From Rotaria macrura (lineage: Eukaryota; Rotifera; Eurotatoria; Philodinida; Philodinidae), in NCBI GenBank assembly GCA_900239685.1, contig OENT01000228.1, positions 62,001 through 126,000 of the forward strand: 64,000 bases of DNA, written 5' to 3'. The position numbers and the translations under genes were made by a program. This document shows, in pieces, positions 14,356-26,299 of this stretch (position 1 is its first letter; every line of letters begins with the position of its first letter). Below the pieces are notes generated by a model. The model was not told where the DNA came from and made no database searches. It worked only from the letters and a program-made list of their open reading frames with translations.

Positions 14356-15600
14356 AAAAATAACATCTATTGACGTGACCTTTTCGCTTTTAATTGATAG
14401 TGATTAGTTTGAATTTGAAACTCCAATAAAAAATACTTAACGCATAAGAAAACGTCTTAACGCATTTCCGGAAAAGCAAAAGAGCTTTCATGCCATAATT
14501 TGAATATTTAGGAAGAATATCTAATTCTTGAGACCACTTTAAGATAGATCAAAGAATACAAGGTGGGAAGGACCTTGCTTTACAATGGCTAGCGTAAGAA
14601 ATCTGAAATTGCAGATCGAAATTGCTCCATCAATTTCGCAATAATGAAATGAAAAGTAAAAAAGTAGGAGAACGAGTATCGAAAAATCAGAGACAAGAAA
14701 TTGAACAATACAGAGAGAGAAACCGTTGAAACCTAGAGAGTCTCATAGTGGCCTATATGTTTTATATTATTAAAAGGAGACATGGAAAAACCTAGAAATT
14801 TAGGAGAGGCTTGTATGGTAGGTGTGGGTTTGATTCTTCTTCTTACGCACACCGTGATCATATAAATTTAGAACGAAAAACACTGATAAAAATATGCAAT
14901 AATCAAATGGATTTGTTTTTATTCAAGTTCTTTCCACATTCAACTTTCTTTGCCGATAACATTGTTTTCTTTTTATGAATATCAATACTAACAACGAAAT
15001 AAATAAATTGAGTTTCTTATCTTATACTAAGCAATAATTTATATGATACTGACACTTCAGAACAACGATATATTTATTATTCGATAGTTTTATAACGATA
15101 TACTCTTTTTCGAGATTTCTATCAGCAACATACAGAGTTTTTGATTTTCACCTATACACTTCTGTTTCATTTGACATTTTCCTTCATGTGATCAAACTAG
15201 ACTATTATACAGGTCGATGCTCATCGTGAGTACCAATGCTAATCTCGTTTCTCGTTGTGTATCTAAATATTTTACAATATTTGTCAGAAGCAGATATTTA
15301 TTAATCAATACTGCACTTTTCATGTAACAAGGTCACCATCATTTGATATTGTACTCTATATCTCTTGATTTTTTGCCTGAAAATCTGTGCCAGCCTCTGC
15401 TATTCTGTGTTTCTTTCTATCTTCTCCCAACATGAAATGTGTATGTTCACTGAATTGTATTGAAATTGTATCTCATTCTACAGGCACGTATTTTAGATTC
15501 TTTGATTAATTACGAAGACTATTGCAGCTGTCGCTAATACAAAACTTTAATTTACCAACAAGGACTTACAATTATAAAACTGGTAACAATAAAGAAAACC

Positions 15601-17540
15601 ATGTCAATATCGTTCGTCTTCTTATTGATTAGCTGTTGTTATGCAGCTGAAGTAAGAATTAACTTAATCTCAATTAATAGATTTTGATTCATGAAAATTT
15701 GAAGATATTTTTCGGACCAATGCGTACAAAGATTTTCAAGAGAAAATACCAGAATTCATTCTATCCAAATAATTTTTAATCCTACATTAAATCTATAAGC
15801 ATTCAGATTTCACACGATTTCATTTCGTGAAATTTTCTGTTCTAACAAGTTCTTCACTTTTTTTATTCATGGTTTTGATATTATTTCTAGAAATTGTCGC
15901 CATATAATGTAGATCCTAATGAAGTATCCGTCTCTGGCTTGTCTTCTGGCGCATTCTTTGCCACACAGATGCATGTCGCATTTTCGGCTTCAATAAAAGG
16001 TGCTGGGATCGTAGCAGGTGGTCCCTATAATTGTGGAGGGCAAATGAGTTACACTAGTTGTATGTATACCAGCAGTCCAACGATTACTCAATCTATTTCA
16101 AATACAAAAGTGTGGAGCGGAAATAAAATTGATGATATAAAAAATCTTGCAAAACAAAAAGTCTACATGATTTCTGGAACTTCCGATTCCACTGTGGGAG
16201 TTTCAGTAATGAATCAGCTATATAAATATTATGTGACTGATGGTCAGTTTATTCCAAGCACCAATGTTGTATTTAAAAAGGATCTAAACTCTGCACATAC
16301 ATTTCCAACTGATTTCGATAGTACAGGTAATAACGGATGCGGATCTACAAGTAGTCCTTACATAAGTAATTGTGGTTTTGATGGAGCAAAAGCTATTCTT
16401 GAACATATTTATGGATCGTTGAAGCCAAGAAATAACGGAGCATTAAGTGGAAAATTTATTGAATTTAATCAAGGAGAATTTTTAAGTAATGCTAGAAGCA
16501 ATGGTATGAGCGACACAGCATGGGTTTATGTACCGAAAAGTTGTACTGATGGAGCTACTTGTAAATTACATATTGCCTATCACGGTTGTCTACAAGGCTA
16601 CGAAAAAATTAGTGATAAATACGTTAAAAATACCGGATACGATCGTTGGGCTGATACCAATGACATGATTATTTTATATCCTCAAGCGGTAGTCACAAAT
16701 ACAATAAATTCGGGAGGTGCATCACTTCCAAATGCAAATGGATGTTGGGACTGGATCGGATGGTACGGAGCTGATTTTAGTGTTAAAAGTGGCAAACAAC
16801 TGGCTTCTATGAAAAACATGATCGATCGTGTAACGAGTGGTTTCAATCCAATTAGTGCACCAACAGAACTTCAAGTTACTGCAACTACAGACAATGCAGT
16901 TTCACTTTCATGGAAACAAGTTTCAAGTGCAAGTGGTTACAATGTTTACAGAAATGATGGTAAAGTTAATAGTGGAATAATAAGTGGCACAGCATATACA
17001 GATACAAATCTAAATTCTGGCACAACATATACATTCACTGTCAAAGCTGTTTCATCGTCAGGTAGTGAAAGTGCAGCTTCAAATTTGGTCACTGGTAAAA
17101 CCACAGGTGAACCTCCGGCTATAGGAACACCGAGTGGTTTAACAATTACCGATATAACAAGTAATACAATTGGTTTGAAATGGGGTTCAGTTTCAGGTAT
17201 AACGACGTATTATGTTTATCGTAATGGGATTAAAGTGACAAGTGTTAGCTCCACATCATTTACTGATACAGGTTTAAACTCGGCAACTGAATATCGATAT
17301 CAAGTATCATCCGTTAAAGATTCGTCTGAAAGTGAAAAGTCAGTTGAAGTCAAGGCAACAACACTGAATGTGAAGGTATGTTTCAATGACAATAATTATA
17401 ATCATGTAATGGCTGGAAGAGCCTATCAAAGTCTTGGCAATACATATGCTCTTGGGTCAAATCAAAATATGGGACTTTATAATTTATTTGTGCGATCAAA
17501 TTTATGCAAGACGATGGAAAACTACTACATTATTGAATAA
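15601..17540 (+). CDS. secreted poly(3-hydroxybutyrate) depolymerase with two fibronectin III modules
   Basis: Exon 1 is 15601-15651 and encodes the signal peptide MSISFVFLLISCCYA. A 239-base GT-AG intron follows, then exon 2 at 15891-17540; total 566 residues. The catalytic domain opens with the lipase-type serine box GLSSG (about residues 33-37). It goes on with a putative acid in YMISGTSDST and a histidine in SAHTFPTDF, giving the alpha/beta-hydrolase triad. Two fibronectin type III modules follow, at about residues 340-420 and 430-510. The C-terminal module has AGRAYQSLG...GSNQNMGLYN, seen at the ends of bacterial extracellular PHB depolymerases. Known enzymes cut polyhydroxyalkanoate esters, so this one may digest bacterial storage polyester in food. 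The architecture is bacterial, while the intron after the signal peptide shows adaptation to a eukaryotic genome. Transfer is inference. Confidence 0.85.
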
Positions 17541-17629
17541 ACGACAGCGGATGCATAAAAGACAAAAGAAAATCAAGCTGAAAATTTTCCAATGATACAT
17601 TTGTAATTCATGAAATTATCTATTACAAT

Positions 17630-17635
17630 AATAAA
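17630..17635 (+). promoter_or_regulatory. candidate polyadenylation signal AATAAA
   Basis: A canonical AATAAA lies 90 bases after the depolymerase stop codon, in the expected place for its mRNA 3' end. Confidence 0.45.
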
Positions 17636-17640
17636 TTTCC

Positions 17641-19217
17641 TTTTTCTATAATTCGAATAATACAAATATGACTGGAAAGTGCATGCTTTTTCTAAAAACA
17701 ATCTTTGAAACAATTATATATGCATGAAAAACGTGGCTAGGTTTTGTTCGAAAAAAATGAAGCAACAATTCGAACTATGAACTCTTTGACTGAAAATGAG
17801 GCAACTTCGATGAGGCAACAGTCCTGTATTTGATCAAATACTTGTCGATTGTCACTTTCTTACATGAGTAGATTGCCTAACGCTTCACAGTAGTAAGATC
17901 TCCAATAAGAGTAACACATAGATTGTATGGTTTAGTTGTAGAACACGTCCTCACGTTAACACTAATAACAGCGCGATAAGTATTCATATGAACATCACGG
18001 ATTAAAAGGAAGAAAATGCAAGAATATTTTCGTTGTATCACTGTGTACGGTTGAGTGAAGTGAGGTGAGTATACGTTAAAATCTTCGAACTTGCATCATT
18101 ATAGTTTTGCAACATTAATATTCATATTTATTGGCCATGTATCTACTTGCACAATATGTATACTATGAATACTGAAGATAAGAATCTTTGAATAGCAAAT
18201 TATTTATTCAGCACTTCTAGAAGATACAGAGAATTTTCGATAAATATGAGTCGTATTCGTTGATTTCTAACTTTATCGTGAAAGATACATAGGAAAAGAA
18301 TGCAGCAGAGAAGATTGTCGTTGATCGATAGACTTCTGTCTTAAATTACACTCAAGAGTACAAATGTTTGAAATGGTATGCTTGAAGACCTATGAAATAT
18401 TCAGATTCAAAATAACACTCAAATTCAACGAATAAATAGTCGTGGTTCCACCCACACAGCATCAACTGTATCTCACTCTATTGTTTGACACTTATCATCA
18501 AATGTGCAGTATCATCTGCAGCAAAAAAAAACAAACAAGTTTCCAATCACCTACTAGTGTGCATCCCAAGACCTCCACTAAAAGATTTTCACAAGCAACG
18601 ATAGTCACAAGACTATTCACATTCACACCCATTATGAAATTTCTTGAACAATGGAGACTTTTACAGATGGTTCGGTATATAATGAATAGTATTCGGGATA
18701 GAGTTCCTATGATTTCCTGATTAAAATTTAAACGCCAGGGTGTTGGTCTGGAAAAGAGAAACAGGCTACGTGCGCATGAATACTTATCATTAAATTCATA
18801 AGAATGCACTGAATCAAAATGTTACACTCGTCATAATAATCAGCCAAGTTTACATCATTAGCATCATATATATTCCCACTTCAAACACACTCATGCAGTC
18901 AAAACTTGAGATTTTTCTTATAGTTTCTAAGAAAAATATTGACATTGCTTTAATCAGTTGTTTTCATACATCTCGTTGCAGATTCATAATAAGAGTAGTC
19001 ACGAAAAGAAATAGGAAAACAAAGGAAAAATTAAAAGTCGTCATAAGACAAAACAAATTTTCTCCTATGATGTTTACACTTACCGTTTCTGTTTTTACAT
19101 ATTTCTTTCAGTGACTGATTTTATGTAAGTCTACAATAAAATGTGTAGAAGAAAAACAACTAAATCTTTATCAAGAAATCTATTATTTATAATGAATGAT
19201 TTTCATAGCATAAATAT
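17641..19217. other. gene-poor stretch
   Basis: No supported gene. The overlapping frames at 18442-18809 on both strands have no domain or splice support. Confidence 0.4.
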
Positions 19218-19884
19218 ACGGATCTTATTTTCTTTTTTTTATTATTTTTTTTTTTATTTGCAGTTTGAGAGAAAGAAAGAAAAAAAGATAGAACTGTGCC
19301 CATATAGGCCTGACAGTACCAAGAGAAAAGTTCCTTCGCGCTCAAGTAATATGAAATATAAAATAGAAGGAGAGAAGAGGTAATAAAAGACAAGAAAGAG
19401 GATGAAATGACCACCAGAGATATGAGACGACATAAAAGCAGCTTCAGACACTAACACATATGCAAGAAGAAAAGAGACAAACACCTAATAGTAAGTGGAC
19501 CCATAGCAGGGAACAAGACTTGAACAACAACTGTACAAAACCGGACCTGACAACCAGATGGAGGAGAACAAGCACATAGTAGCGCAGGAGCAGAAGCACG
19601 AACACGGATAACAACAATATACAACAACAGACATGTCAAAGATGGAGGAGTCATAGAAGAGAAAAAAACGAAAAAGAGAAAGCAAAAGAAGGCAAAAGAA
19701 AGAAAGTTTAGAAAAGGCATAGAAAGAGATCAAAAGGTTTCGGGGAAATCACTAAATAGCTCGATGTCCTCAGGCGTGAATTCTATTCTAGTATCAGTTG
19801 ATGGATTCTGATCTAGCCATTCCCAGCATTCCTCTAAGGCCGTTGTGTGTTCCCTAAAACGTTTCGAACGGATCTTATTTTCTT
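19218..19884 (-). mobile_element. 5'-truncated LINE-like retroposon with 17-bp target site duplication
   Basis: ACGGATCTTATTTTCTT occurs exactly at 19218-19234 and 19868-19884. Between them lies a 633-base insert (19235-19867) that reads on the minus strand. Its 5' edge falls inside a coding frame, and its 3' edge is an A-rich tail, seen as T-rich DNA at 19235-19258 on the plus strand. A tail at one end, truncation at the other and a long direct flank are the marks of target-primed reverse transcription. About 470 bases of pyrimidine-rich 3' UTR separate the stop codon from the tail. The composition differs clearly from the flanks. Confidence 0.8.
19730..19867 (-). pseudogene. C-terminal remnant of a LINE ORF
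   Basis: Reading inward from the truncated edge of the retroposon gives 45 residues and a stop codon (complement of 19730-19732). They include ALEECWEWLDQNP and TPEDIELFSDFPETF. The acidic and aromatic content looks like a genuine protein tail, and its position directly upstream of a 3' UTR and A-rich tail fits the end of a LINE reverse-transcriptase ORF. No catalytic motif survives, so the clade cannot be named. Confidence 0.55.
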
Positions 19885-20049
19885 GTGCATAATGATTTGA
19901 TTTGTCACTTTAAAAATGTAATTCCTAAAAGTTGACGAAAGAAATATGAATTTTATGATAAAAATCAAATAATGTCCTTCAATGAGCTTTCATATTTTTT
20001 TACGCTGTTAGAAAAATTCATACTTTTATAATTAATTTTCACTTCTAAC

Positions 20050-20072
20050 CAAGGGGGAACAAACTGATTTCT
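20050..20072 (+). repeat. left terminal inverted repeat of the P-like transposon
   Basis: These 23 bases match 26300-26322 perfectly in reverse complement. The repeat is bordered on the left by the CTTCTAAC target duplication at 20042-20049. Confidence 0.95.
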
Positions 20073-20078
20073 AATGCT

Positions 20079-20146
20079 AGAAATCACAAGAAATCACAAG
20101 AAATCATGAGAAATCACTGGAAATCACGAGAAATCACCGGAAATCG
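20079..20146. repeat. left subterminal GAAATCA array
   Basis: About seven tandem units of roughly 10 bases share a core AAATCA followed by variable bases (CAAG, TGAG, CTGG, CGAG). Their position just inside the terminal repeat suggests transposase binding sites; that role is inference. Confidence 0.85.
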
Positions 20147-20611
20147 ATATATAGACTATATTTATTTAATTGTCCAAATTATCAGATATCAAAGAAAAAC
20201 ATACTGTATTCTTGCATTTTTACTTAATTTTTATAATTTCTATTAAATTTATCCCAAAAATTGCACTCGTTTGGTGATCAGTTAGTTGCAAGAAGTTTTA
20301 ATTGTATAACAACCGAAAGCTTCTTATATTCGATATTTCATAAAGCAGTCATGAATTAATGCAAAAAATCGTATAGATGAATGAAACTTGATCGAATATA
20401 GTAAATACTATATAGTTATCGTTCAACCTAGATATCTAGCACTTGACTGTCTCATGTCTCTCACTATGTGTTCTCTTTCTCATATAACTGACCGAAGGAC
20501 ACATGTTCGTTCGTTTTCATTTTTATCTTCGTCTTCTTTAACGAACATCGTCTTCCTTTTTATTTGATTTTCTTCTTATTTACTTTTTATTTTTATTGAA
20601 CAGTGGCGAAT

Positions 20612-22376
20612 ATGTCCGACAGAAGTTCTATTGTGCCTAATAATGTTTTCGAATTTGAAAATGATGAATTTTTTGAATTTGTGAGATCTTTTTCTGGCGA
20701 AAAATTGGCTATTCTTCTTCAGTTTCAAGAAATTACCAATGTGCAATGTTTTCTCGATTGTGACGATCTTTTTGAAATTTTATCGTTCGACTCAGATGAT
20801 TTACTTGACTTAAAAAAGAAATTGTGTGTTAAATTGAACAATAATTCGTTTGCTGTTTTACCTGGAATCAAGAGCAAAATGAAACTTTTAAAAAATGTAT
20901 TAACAAAAAAACGAAATCAATTTAGAAAAGAACCATCAAAAACATCTCCAGATATCGTTTCAATAAATAATACATCATCTATTATTTTGACAGCTGAAAA
21001 TCTAGCCTATTCTTCAAACGCGGCAACTCAGCCACCAATAAATATTTCTTCGTCTTCAGTTGTTACTTTTAAAGCCAATGACGAAAAAAAACAGCATATA
21101 ATTCATTTACTCGACGAATGGTATGAAAAAATAAAAGACGATAGCAACCAACAACATATTAAACTTAAAGAAGGTGTTGACTATGAGCTCGTTGTCGATC
21201 ATATGTCAAATAAGGCACTGATAAAATGTCAATGCGGTACAAGTACAAGTTTAGGAAAAAAAATAATAGTTACATCGTAAGTTATTTCTCGTAATCACTT
21301 ATCCTTTACTTTATAAAAAAAAGATAGACAAGCACTGTTAGGATCACCATCTATAATAGGTGGACGGTTTTCTTCTTATTCTCACATATATACATAACTA
21401 TAAATCAGATGCAATTATGTATGATAAGACAAACAACAGTAGCTCTCAAATTGTTTTTCTCTTGTTGGTTATATATATAAATATATATTGTTATCCGGTT
21501 ATTTTCTCTGGGTATTTGTTTACAGGGATATTGGAATCCTATTTTTGCTAGTATATTGACATAAAAATAAGTATTAAAACGTGAGCCTAACAAACGCATT
21601 TCCCTAAGTGGTTTAATAATGTGTTGAGAGCATAGGGATAGAATATTGTAGATACGCTGATAATTTGTAAATGAAAGCTATCTAGGATCCAATGCTGATT
21701 GATAAAATAGACTGCATACGTTAGTGTGTTATGTGGTTGATCTATCGAAAATACAAGGTTGAGAAAAAGAATACATCTATGTACAAAATACTGTCGATAC
21801 GAGATTACTGCTGATATACTTTATTATGCTGTTAGTTCAATAGGTACCAAACAACCGTTTCTATTAATTTCAGACATAGAATTTTTTAATTCTAAGTGCA
21901 AAAGCGTTGAACTTGTTTTCTATTTCATACTCTTCATCTACAATTGCTGGGGTTTTACTTTTTGAAATTAAAATTTTACACTGGTGAAACTGATTCCTGA
22001 GACATAGAAAATATGTGTCAGCACGAAGATGATAAATTTTGACTTAAAAATGCGACGAATATCAATAAGCTTCTAATTACGTTATTCGATTTTCTTTATC
22101 ATGAAGAATCCATAATACAAATGTTTGTTATTATTTTAGTTGTCGAATTACGTTCGACATTTAACAAAACTCAATCCATGTGTTATGATTCGACAAAAGG
22201 TGAAAGATACTAGTGACACTATGGTTAACAATCTTCTTCCTAGTAACGACAATACAAACACATCTGATGATCCAACAATCAGTGCTGTATCAAATAAGAC
22301 TTCATCTAGTCAAACAATATCTGGAAAACGAAAAACAAATCCGATATCTCGATTGTCTAAGAAGAAAAAATTATGA
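20612..22376 (+). CDS. transposon gene A: accessory DNA-binding-like protein sharing its N-terminal domain with the transposase
   Basis: Exon 1 runs from the ATG at 20612 (an AACAG splice-acceptor-like site at 20599-20603 suggests a spliced leader exon). Exon 2 is 22140-22376, after a TTATTTTAG acceptor. The in-frame join uses a weak donor at 21269 and gives 297 residues; the stronger GTAAGT at 21277 would shift the frame. The N-terminus (ENDEFFEFV...CFLDCDDLFEIL...DSDDLLDLKK) aligns with that of the transposase gene downstream. Near the join, IKCQCG and SNYVRHLTKLNPC place two Cys, a His and a Cys in a possible zinc-binding arrangement. The tail is basic (RLSKKKKL), like a nuclear signal. 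It may be a DNA-binding partner or repressor of transposition. The gene structure is uncertain, the family match unnamed. Confidence 0.6.
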
Positions 22377-22785
22377 ATGTACATTTTTCTGACTAGATTT
22401 TTATTGTTGTATAATGTGTAATCATTTATTTGTTTTTTGACCTGTTTTTAAGCTGCTCTTTTATAATAACATTCATGATATATAGAATACATAATGTGAC
22501 ATAAAACTGATAGAACTTCTATGACTTGATGTTTCATTGAAAAAATCCAAACTTGATACGCAACATAAATTGCAGCACGAGCGTAAGAAACATTTGCTTC
22601 TAACAAAAAAAAGTTAGGCATCATATAAAATAATCTATTAAAGGATATGATTAACATTAAAAGTCGGTTTGTTTGGAGTGAAGTTTGAAGGATACTTTAT
22701 TTCAAAGAATGTCTGTTTTTTATAATATCTGTATGTGAACTGTATTAATATGACTGTTATCAATCTTTTAGAAAAGTTTTGACGA

Positions 22786-25700
22786 ATGTCAAGCTCTTTG
22801 TCTGTTAATGATTTAAAAGAAGAAGTTTTGTTTCTTCGTAACGAGACATTTTACAGTTTCGTTAAAGAAAATTGCGGTGATATTGTTCTCGAAATTATGC
22901 AAGCTCAAGATATTTCATCAGCCGATTGTCTTCTTGACGTTGGTAATATCTTTACATTTCTAGAACTCGACTCAAATGAGCTGATGCCATTAAAAAAAAG
23001 CAGGAATAATACTTAATGATGGCAGTTTTGTAGTAAAGAAAGGAATTTTACACAAAGTCGAAATATTTACTCGCAGTCTTCGTGTTCTTAATCAACAGCA
23101 TTCAACTTCTTCTCTTTCTCGTTCAAACAACTCTTCTGATTTAATTATTCCTGGACATCTTGTTCAAAAGTTTCCATTTCTTGTAACTCTTGTCACCTAT
23201 TCAACTTTCATTATGAAAAGCAAAATTGATTTTACATTTTTCAATTTTATGATGACTAATATAATCAAAAACTCAATAACTGAAGATAGAGGCTATCGCT
23301 ATGATAGTATTGTTCGACAATTCGCCTCCGCTTTATACATTCTGGGAGGTCGTACTGCATATGAATTTGTTCGCTTAAATATTCCAGCATTTCTACCTAG
23401 CGTACAATCTATTCAATCGTTCATCGCTTCATCCGAAAATTACCTCACGGAAGGACACTTTGATTTTAATCGAGTTGGCAATTATTTCAATTCGAAAAAA
23501 GCAACATTTGCATTTTGTGCTGAAGATTCTACAGCGACTGTTTCGAAAGTAACATACGATACACAAACGAACACATTTATTGGTTTCTCTCTGCCACTAG
23601 ATCAAAACGGATTGCCTATCGCTAAGTCATATTCAACTGACTCGTTTACTTGTTTAGAAAATTGCTATTCGAATGAACCTATGGCAAAATCGCTAGTCGC
23701 TCATCTGATTCAGCCATTTTCATCTTCACTTGAAAATCTATCACCGTATCTTCTTGCAGCGTATGGAACAAATAATAAATTTAAATCACCGGACGTTATT
23801 GCTCGATGGGGTTATATCTATCGTCAATGTAAAGCTAAAGGTGTTCGTGTTATAGGTTACTCAAGTGACTGCGATAGTCGCTATCTAAATGCGATGAGAC
23901 GATCTCTAGGGTTTTTCGGCGATTTCGCTTATAATAATCATCCAGATAACTATGAAATTAATGTTCCAAATACATGGAATTGGTTTCTAATGCAAAACAA
24001 ACAACTATTCATTTGTATGCAGGACCCCATGCATATTTGTACTAAACTACGTAATAGACTTCTTTCGAAAACAACAACACTCGTTTTCGGTGATCAACTC
24101 ATCAATATTCAACCGCTATTATATATAATTGATAATTTATGTAAACTCGACCATGGACTTGTTCGATCGGATGTTAACCCAAAAGATAGACAGAACTACG
24201 GTTCGTGTGAGAAGATTTCAAGTGACAAAGTTTTGAAGCTACTTGAAAATATTCCAAGTTCTCTTGGTATTAGTATTTATTTACAGGTGAGCACCATAAA
24301 TAATTCTACGTCAGACACAGTACTATTCGATCCTATTCGATTAAAATTAAATACTAGTCAAATTGATGTTGAGAAAATAGTATATGAGATGCATATTATG
24401 AATTCAACCATATTAATCAAAACCTTTTAACAACGAATCACTGTGTCAGCAGAATCTAACATGATTGGAACGCCCTTATGAATATATTGAAACCAGTTTC
24501 ATTCTATTTGAAAAGCGAAAATGTTTACTACCTCGATAAATTGATAGTGTCGAAGGCGTAGGCCATCGTTGCAAGCGTCGGAGTTCACGTTTCTTTGCGT
24601 ACCGTGACTTAGGAATGAAAATTCAATTCAAAATTTGTCTGCAAAAATTTTTGACTATCTGGAAACATACGGGTATGTCTATATTTCAATATGCTACAGT
24701 TACTGTGGATTTCTGAGAACGAGAAGTCATCTGAGTTCCAAGAAATGGAAACCAATCCGGGTTCGGGATTCTCTGAAGCGGAACCTGAAAGTGACACCCA
24801 AAACCATCATCATGAAAATTCATGATAAAATGGCAATTGGGTGTGGTTTCTAATTGTAGGTCATCAAATGCATTCGACTAGCTTATATAGAAAAAGCAAC
24901 AACTATTATGGACCGTATATTTTATGCATGGGTGGTAGTCTTTATTTTTCGATTTTGGTCTATGTGGATGAACTCAATGGATAGAGAAAATCTCGATTTA
25001 TTTGTTGCTCAATTTTCCAGTTGCAATGCTAAATCTAAGAAGCGAAAAAGCAAAACCAAACGCGATTTTTTTATAACATATCAATCACATTTCTCCGTCG
25101 AAATCAACGCTCACAGTCTCGTATATCTCGCAGTGCTTTTCTCAGAAGGACAAGTTCCTCCTGAAGTTCTCAACATATGGTTACAAAATTCTCAAACCTG
25201 TGAAAGTATATTCAGGTCGGCAAGATCAATATCGAGTACGTGTTCTGCAGGCGTGAACTTTACAGTGTCGCAATTTCTTGCTCGAATTAAGAAATTATCC
25301 ATGCTACAACACATAAAAAACAATGTTAGTCTAAGCAATTTACGCTTTCCTCAACATCATAAATTGTCGACAGCTTCACGGAATGCGCCACCCAGCTTAA
25401 ATACAGCTCTTCTTTCGAAAAATAATATTGAAATTAGAGTTCTGGATGCATATCAATATGTAATTAATCTTTTGAATCCACTTAAATTAAATCAATGTTT
25501 ACGAAATCAACAAAAAATATCCATTGAAGAACTTAGTACAGCAATCGCTCATCATTTAGAACAATCATGGGCAAGAGAAAACGATGGAGATATAAGCGAA
25601 GATTCAGATGTTGAATCCGATAATGAAACAGACAATAACATGATAAATGATCTTACAAGTAATTATGATAGTGATGAAGATTTAGAATTCGATGATGGTT

Positions 25701-25906
25701 TTTACGCTATAAACAATGTTACAACATCTGCAAATCGTGGGGTACGATTGGTTGATATCGTAAAAGAAAAACTCTCTCAAACATACTTTCGAGTAACAAT
25801 CAATAAACAAAAGAAATTTATTCACAAACAAACTGCTTGCTGGCTTCTGGAGAAAGATAAAAGCGCATTGCCCGCTGATCGGTTGTCACGCGTTCAAGAA
25901 CAATAA
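22786..25906 (+). pseudogene. transposon gene B: P-element-like transposase with one frameshift
   Basis: Exon 1 is 22786-24286 (donor CAG|GTGAGC) and exon 2 is 24860-25906 (acceptor TTGTAG), in phase. An in-frame TGA six bases before the ATG fixes the start. A single extra A in an eight-A run near 22996 breaks the frame; otherwise the reading is continuous, about 848 residues. The order is: N-terminal domain shared with gene A, then RNase-H-like core with candidate acidic residues in CAEDSTATV and YSSDCDSRY. The motif DPMHICTKLRNRL resembles the D-x2-H-x3-K-x2-RN of P-element transposases. Exon 2 has IFRFWSMWM, EINAHSLVYL and NSQTCESIFRSAR, then an acidic Asp/Glu-rich stretch. It would catalyse cut-and-paste of the element. 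The frameshift could be real decay or an assembly error. Confidence 0.75.
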
Positions 25907-26107
25907 TCATTTTCTTTTTCAACTATCTTTGTTTAAGTAAAAATACTCGATGTTTATCTAACATATGGTAAAATTTTTTTCTGCATTATAAAAATGTTTT
26001 GTTCATGCAAGTCGCGTATCTATAATCAATATTCGTAATCCTAATGATATCAATGGATAATAAAGGCAATTAGTGACTATAATAACAAATATAAGAATTT
26101 CCTGAGT

Positions 26108-26299
26108 TACAAGAAATCAAAAGAAATCAAAAGAAATCAAAAGAAATCAAAAGAAATCAAAAGAAATCATAAGAAATCATAAGAAATCATAAGAAATCAA
26201 TGGAAATCCCAAGAAATCAATGGAAATCAATGGAAATCACTGGAAATCATGAGAAATCAAGAGAAATCAAGAGAAATCAAGAGAAATCACTGGAAATCA
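26108..26299. repeat. right subterminal GAAATCA array
   Basis: About 19 units of roughly 10 bases with an AGAAATCA core (variants AAAAG, ATAAG, ATGG, CTGG, AGAG) run directly into the right terminal repeat. The units have the same strand orientation as the left array, so the arrays are direct rather than inverted, and the right one is nearly three times longer. Confidence 0.9.

Noticed and set aside
19187-19733. Four overlapping minus-strand frames rich in Phe, Leu and Ser
   Set aside because: They lie in the pyrimidine-rich 3' UTR of the LINE-like insertion, after its stop codon, and hydrophobic runs are a by-product of CTT/TTT content.
24609-24853. Open frames on both strands between the transposase exons
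   Set aside because: They fall within the intron 24287-24859, whose splice sites give a continuous transposase frame.
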